This document shows, one piece after another, positions 63,251-64,000 of a stretch of DNA of 64,000 nt. This stretch comes from Echinometra lucunter (lineage: Eukaryota > Echinodermata > Echinoidea > Camarodonta > Echinometridae). Position numbers and translations under genes: made by a program. The notes under the pieces are model-generated. The model was not told where the DNA came from and made no database searches. It was given only the letters and a program-made list of their open reading frames with translations. The stretch covers positions 22,264,916-22,328,915 of the forward strand of contig CM057157.1 in the NCBI GenBank assembly GCA_029962745.1. Reading direction: 5' to 3'. Numbering within the stretch: position 1 is the stretch's first letter; every line of letters starts with the position of its first letter.

Positions 63251-63883
63251 GTACTTTACATGGAACCATTTGAAAAATAATGAAAAACGACGGATTTTTC
63301 AATAGATCTCTTCAATGATATGAAGCTCTCTAAAACGTCCAGCCTTTTGGAAATGTTAACACCTCACATAAATAAGTAGTAAGTAAGTAATCATATACTA
63401 CATTTTTGAAGATTAGTTTTAACTGGTACTAAATAGTAGTAAAAATATTCACAACCGCCATCGTATTGCTACTCCACTTTTTGCCCTCACCTCTCTCTCT
63501 CCCGCAATAACAGTGACATAAAGAAAATAATAACGTAAATCATTTCATTTAGTATGCGAAGTAATTAACATACGATTAATGTTTCAACTTCCAAAACATT
63601 CTTAGTTTGGCTCTGTTCATCACTATTGTAATTCTTTTTAGTTCACTTTACATGGTACCATTTGAAAAATAATGAAAAAACAACGGATTTTTCAATAGAT
63701 CTCTTCAATGGTATGAAGCTCTCTAAAACGTCATGCCATTTGGAAATGTTAACACCTCAAATAAATGAGTAGCAAGTAAGTAATCATACACTACATTTTT
63801 CAAGATTAGTTTTAAATGGTAGTAAAAATATTCACAACCGCCATCGTATTGCTACTCCACTTTTTGTCCTCACCTCTCTCTCC
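63251..63883. repeat. Direct duplication of about 245 bp
   Basis: 63251-63499 and 63642-63883 align almost end to end, sharing ACCATTTGAAAAATAATGAA, TTTTTCAATAGATCTCTTCA and ATATTCACAACCGCCATCGT. The offset is 391 bp. No coding signal. Confidence 0.9.
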
Positions 63884-64000
63884 CCCCACATGCATATTTT
63901 ATGTTGTAAAAAGTAAAAACAAATAAAAAACAGAAAATATAAAGAGAGTATTGTTTTAAAAAGTTGTAAGCTGTCAATGATATACAACCTGTAACTCAAA

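Larger units (their letters stand above)
59401..64000. other. Right-end intergenic region
   Basis: Contains the second MITE copy (59882-60195), a C run at about 60485-60495, a degenerate ATC/CAT repeat (about 61435-61725), a long (CT)n after a C run (about 61886-61960), an 11-bp-arm hairpin GACCTTGAGTT/AACTCAAGGTC (about 62114-62146) and a direct duplication (63251-63883). No gene was recognised on either strand. Confidence 0.5.

Overview
This is eukaryotic nuclear DNA, AT-rich, with long introns, GT-AG splice sites and many short inverted-repeat elements. The best fit is a sea urchin (echinoid). It carries an IFT74 orthologue of invertebrate-deuterostome type and a six-cysteine antimicrobial peptide precursor resembling the strongylocins known from sea urchins. 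No bacterial gene, rRNA, CRISPR array or convincing functional tRNA was seen.

Left part (1-6,400): a minus-strand PHD-finger gene resembling vertebrate PHF24 (GINIP/KIAA1045). Three coding exons are visible (6008-5782, 1028-884, 416-231) and the gene runs off the left edge. Its first intron holds a 1.65-kb hAT-type transposon with an 8-bp target duplication, a broken LINE with an RNase H domain, and a MITE. Its start codon lies about 360 bp from the first exon of IFT74 on the other strand, so the two genes appear to share a divergent promoter.

Middle part (6,367-43,821): IFT74 on the plus strand, reconstructed as 20 coding exons giving 596 codons in a phase-consistent model. The start codon appears to be split by intron 1 (AT in exon 1, G in exon 2). 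Nested on the minus strand are a small unidentified two-exon gene (128 aa, intron 1) and an intron-free immunoglobulin-like type I membrane protein (336 aa, intron 9). Introns also hold a foldback element with a 13-bp target duplication, a 161-bp tandem array with a three-monomer higher-order structure, several MITEs and minisatellites, and decayed copies of IFT74 exon 19.

Right part (43,822-64,000): mostly intergenic. It contains a 139-bp satellite array, a cluster of MITEs and foldbacks, a tRNA-like SINE and a local tandem duplication. A minus-strand, TATA-box-driven antimicrobial peptide gene (58,570-53,282) is split over three small coding exons. Its promoter is followed on its upstream side by about 0.7 kb of purine-rich DNA. 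The last 4 kb hold only low-complexity DNA, a MITE and a 391-bp-offset duplication.

The genes do not form a pathway: IFT74 is a ciliary transport subunit, the PHF24-like protein a probable membrane-anchored signalling adaptor, the Ig protein a possible cell-surface receptor, and the peptide a probable innate immune effector.
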